Shown here in pieces: positions 32,855-34,341 of a DNA stretch of 34,341 nucleotides. Each line of letters opens with the position of its first letter. Position 1 is the first letter of the stretch. Source of the stretch: Geobacter sp. (GTDB lineage: Bacteria; Desulfobacterota; Desulfuromonadia; Geobacterales; Geobacteraceae); the NCBI GenBank assembly GCA_003857395.1, contig RPRC01000100.1, positions 1-34,341 on the forward strand, given 5' to 3'. The notes under the pieces were generated by a model. That model was given only the letters and a program-made list of their open reading frames with translations, was not told where the DNA came from and made no database searches. A program made the position numbers and the translations under genes.

Positions 32855-34341
32855 CTAACTGCTGAAAGCTTCTGCCAGTATCTTTTCCTGCTCCTGCTTG
32901 TGCTGGCGGAGCGAACCGGTTGCGGGGGATGCGGCTTCTTCTCTTCCCGCGTATTTCGGTACTGCGCCAAGTATTTTGGCCAGGTGTGGACGAATATGGG
33001 TCCATGCGCCCATGTTTCGCGGTTCTTCCTGAACCCACGTGCAGCTGCGGGCGTGCCGGAACCTGCCGATTTCTTCACTGAGCAGATCTTCGCGGAGCGG
33101 GTAGAGTTGCTCGATACGGATGATAGCCGTGTCATCACGGTTTTCCATCGTCCTTTTTCTTGAAAGTTCGTAATACAGTTTACCAGAGCAAACCAGGACT
33201 GCCGTAACTTTTTCAGGATCTGCCGAGGAAGGGAGAATCTCCCGAAACCAGCCGCTGGCAAAATCGTCAAGATGTGAGATACAGTCAGAATTTCGCAGCA
33301 GGCTTTTCGGTGTCAGCACCACAAGTGGCTTGCGGAATGACTGGCGTGCCTGGCGACGCAGCAGATGAAAATACTGGCAGGGAGTCGAGGGAAACACGAC
33401 CTGGATGTTCCCCTCCGCGCAGAGCTGAAGAAACCGTTCTAGTCGAGCACTGGAGTGATCCGGACCTTGTCCCTCATAGCCGTGGGGAAGCAATAGGACA
33501 AGACCGCTGGCCCGGCTCCATTTGCTTTCTCCGCTGCTGAGGAACTGATCGATGATAACTTGTGCTCCGTTGGCGAAATCGCCATACTGTGCTTCCCAGA
33601 TCGTCAGATTTTCCGGTGACTCCAGGGAATAGCCATACTCGAATCCGAGCACTGCCGCTTCGGAGAGAAGGCTGTCGTAAGGGCGAAACATAGCCGATTT
33701 CGCTTCCACCCCGGAAAGGGGCGTGAAGGTGTTTCCGGTCTGTGTATCAAAGAGCACGCAGTGCCTCTGGCTGAAGGTGCCGCGGCGGCTGTCCTCACCG
33801 CTCAGACGGATTGAGGTCCCTTCGTTGAGAAGTGATGCAAAGGCCAGTGCCTCTGCGGTTGCCCAATCGATTCCTTCATCTTTTGCCACGGCATCCCGTC
33901 TCCGTGCATAGAAGGCGGCGATCTTTGGGTGGGGAGTGAAACCCGGCGGAATATCGGTCATTGTTTCCATCAGGGAAATCAGGTGCGGGACAGGAACGCC
34001 GGTTTCGATCTTCATGGCCGTGGAATCTTGATGGACGGTACTCCAACGACCGAGAAAAGAAGTTTCGGAAGCACTTGGGCTGCTGCCGAACGCCGATTCA
34101 AGTTCTTTGCTGACAGCATCGCTCATGTCCTTGAGTTCTTTGCTGCTGAGACCTTCCTGCTGCAGACGATCACGGTAGAAATGATGAACGGGCGGCCGGT
34201 TTTTGATCTTTTCGTACATCAGCGGTTGGGTGAAAAATGGTTCATCGCCCTCATTGTGACCGTAGCGGCGGTAACAGATGAGCTCCACTACCACGTCGGT
34301 GGCAAATTCATGGCGAAAATCAAGGGCGAGTTGTGAGGCGT
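32855..34341 (-). CDS. sucA: 2-oxoglutarate dehydrogenase E1, C-terminal part (cut by window end)
   Basis: The visible 494 residues are the C-terminal half of the about 900-residue thiamine-diphosphate E1. The reading frame stays open to the window end; the first complete codon from the window edge is Ala, giving ASQLALDFRHEFATDVVVEL. Diagnostic are CYRRYGHNEGDEPFFTQPLM, RLSGEDSRRGTFSQRHCVLF, the substrate-binding region with SPENLTIWEAQYGDFANGAQ, LLLPHGYEGQGPDHSSARLE and the C-terminal WVQEEPRNMGAW. It decarboxylates 2-oxoglutarate and passes succinyl to E2 (SucB). Confidence 0.95.
   Translation of the reverse strand, partial: ASQLALDFRHEFATDVVVELICYRRYGHNEGDEPFFTQPLMYEKIKNRPPVHHFYRDRLQQEGLSSKELKDMSDAVSKELESAFGSSPSASETSFLGRWSTVHQDSTAMKIETGVPVPHLISLMETMTDIPPGFTPHPKIAAFYARRRDAVAKDEGIDWATAEALAFASLLNEGTSIRLSGEDSRRGTFSQRHCVLFDTQTGNTFTPLSGVEAKSAMFRPYDSLLSEAAVLGFEYGYSLESPENLTIWEAQYGDFANGAQVIIDQFLSSGESKWSRASGLVLLLPHGYEGQGPDHSSARLERFLQLCAEGNIQVVFPSTPCQYFHLLRRQARQSFRKPLVVLTPKSLLRNSDCISHLDDFASGWFREILPSSADPEKVTAVLVCSGKLYYELSRKRTMENRDDTAIIRIEQLYPLREDLLSEEIGRFRHARSCTWVQEEPRNMGAWTHIRPHLAKILGAVPKYAGREEAASPATGSLRQHKQEQEKILAEAFSS

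Noticed and set aside
1..34341. CRISPR arrays, tRNA or rRNA genes
   Set aside because: I found no regularly spaced repeats and no tRNA- or rRNA-like sequences in the short gaps between genes.

Overview
The window carries the long ribosomal-protein superoperon (S10-spc-alpha order) of a Gram-negative bacterium, followed by an accessory and housekeeping region. SecY, Map and L17 sequence character, a lipid A enzyme (LpxH), a REC-PilZ protein, a COG1067 Lon-like protease and a sucA-sucB-lpdA cluster together suggest a Desulfuromonadales / Geobacter-like species. That assignment is inference from remembered protein character, not from a search. The ribosomal part looks AT-rich and the region after about 19,700 looks clearly richer in G+C.

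Positions 1-15,330 are one co-directional (+) block: the 3' end of tuf, then rpsJ-rplC-rplD-rplW-rplB-rpsS-rplV-rpsC-rplP-rpmC-rpsQ-rplN-rplX-rplE-rpsN-rpsH-rplF-rplR-rpsE-rpmD-rplO-secY-adk-map-rpmJ-rpsM-rpsK-rpsD-rpoA-rplQ. Gaps are about 10-70 nt and several genes overlap (rplD/rplW, rplP/rpmC, rplO/secY, adk/map). The block ends in a strong intrinsic terminator at 15,297-15,330. infA, often found between map and rpmJ, is absent. Many genes start with TTG or GTG. S4, S14, L36, L24 and adenylate kinase all keep Cys-type zinc sites.

Positions 15,385-24,300 hold unrelated genes on both strands. They are a single-domain penicillin-binding transpeptidase behind a near-consensus sigma70 promoter, a small YkgJ-type Cys-rich protein, lpxH (-), a UPF0158 protein, an AI-2E-type permease, an orphan GspE/PilB-type ATPase, a SAM methyltransferase (-), a family 2 glycosyltransferase and a REC-PilZ response regulator (-).

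Positions 24,394-34,341 are all on the minus strand: a PfkB-family sugar kinase, a diacylglycerol-kinase-family lipid kinase, a Lon-like protease, lpdA, a ParE/Phd-type toxin-antitoxin pair, sucB and the C-terminal half of sucA. E1, E2 and E3 of a 2-oxoglutarate dehydrogenase complex are thus encoded together, with the toxin-antitoxin pair between E2 and E3.

The most unusual element is a 209-bp gene-free segment (25,329-25,537) between the lipid kinase and PfkB genes. It has 13-bp terminal inverted repeats, a flanking 6-bp direct repeat (TAGATA) and a long inner inverted repeat whose five imperfections are all G-U pairs in plus-strand RNA. It looks like a small non-autonomous mobile element (MITE) or a structured RNA element. 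Other small structures include a REP-like palindrome between sucA and sucB, an operator-like palindrome inside the toxin-antitoxin promoter, and strong hairpins flanking the lipid kinase and Lon-like genes.
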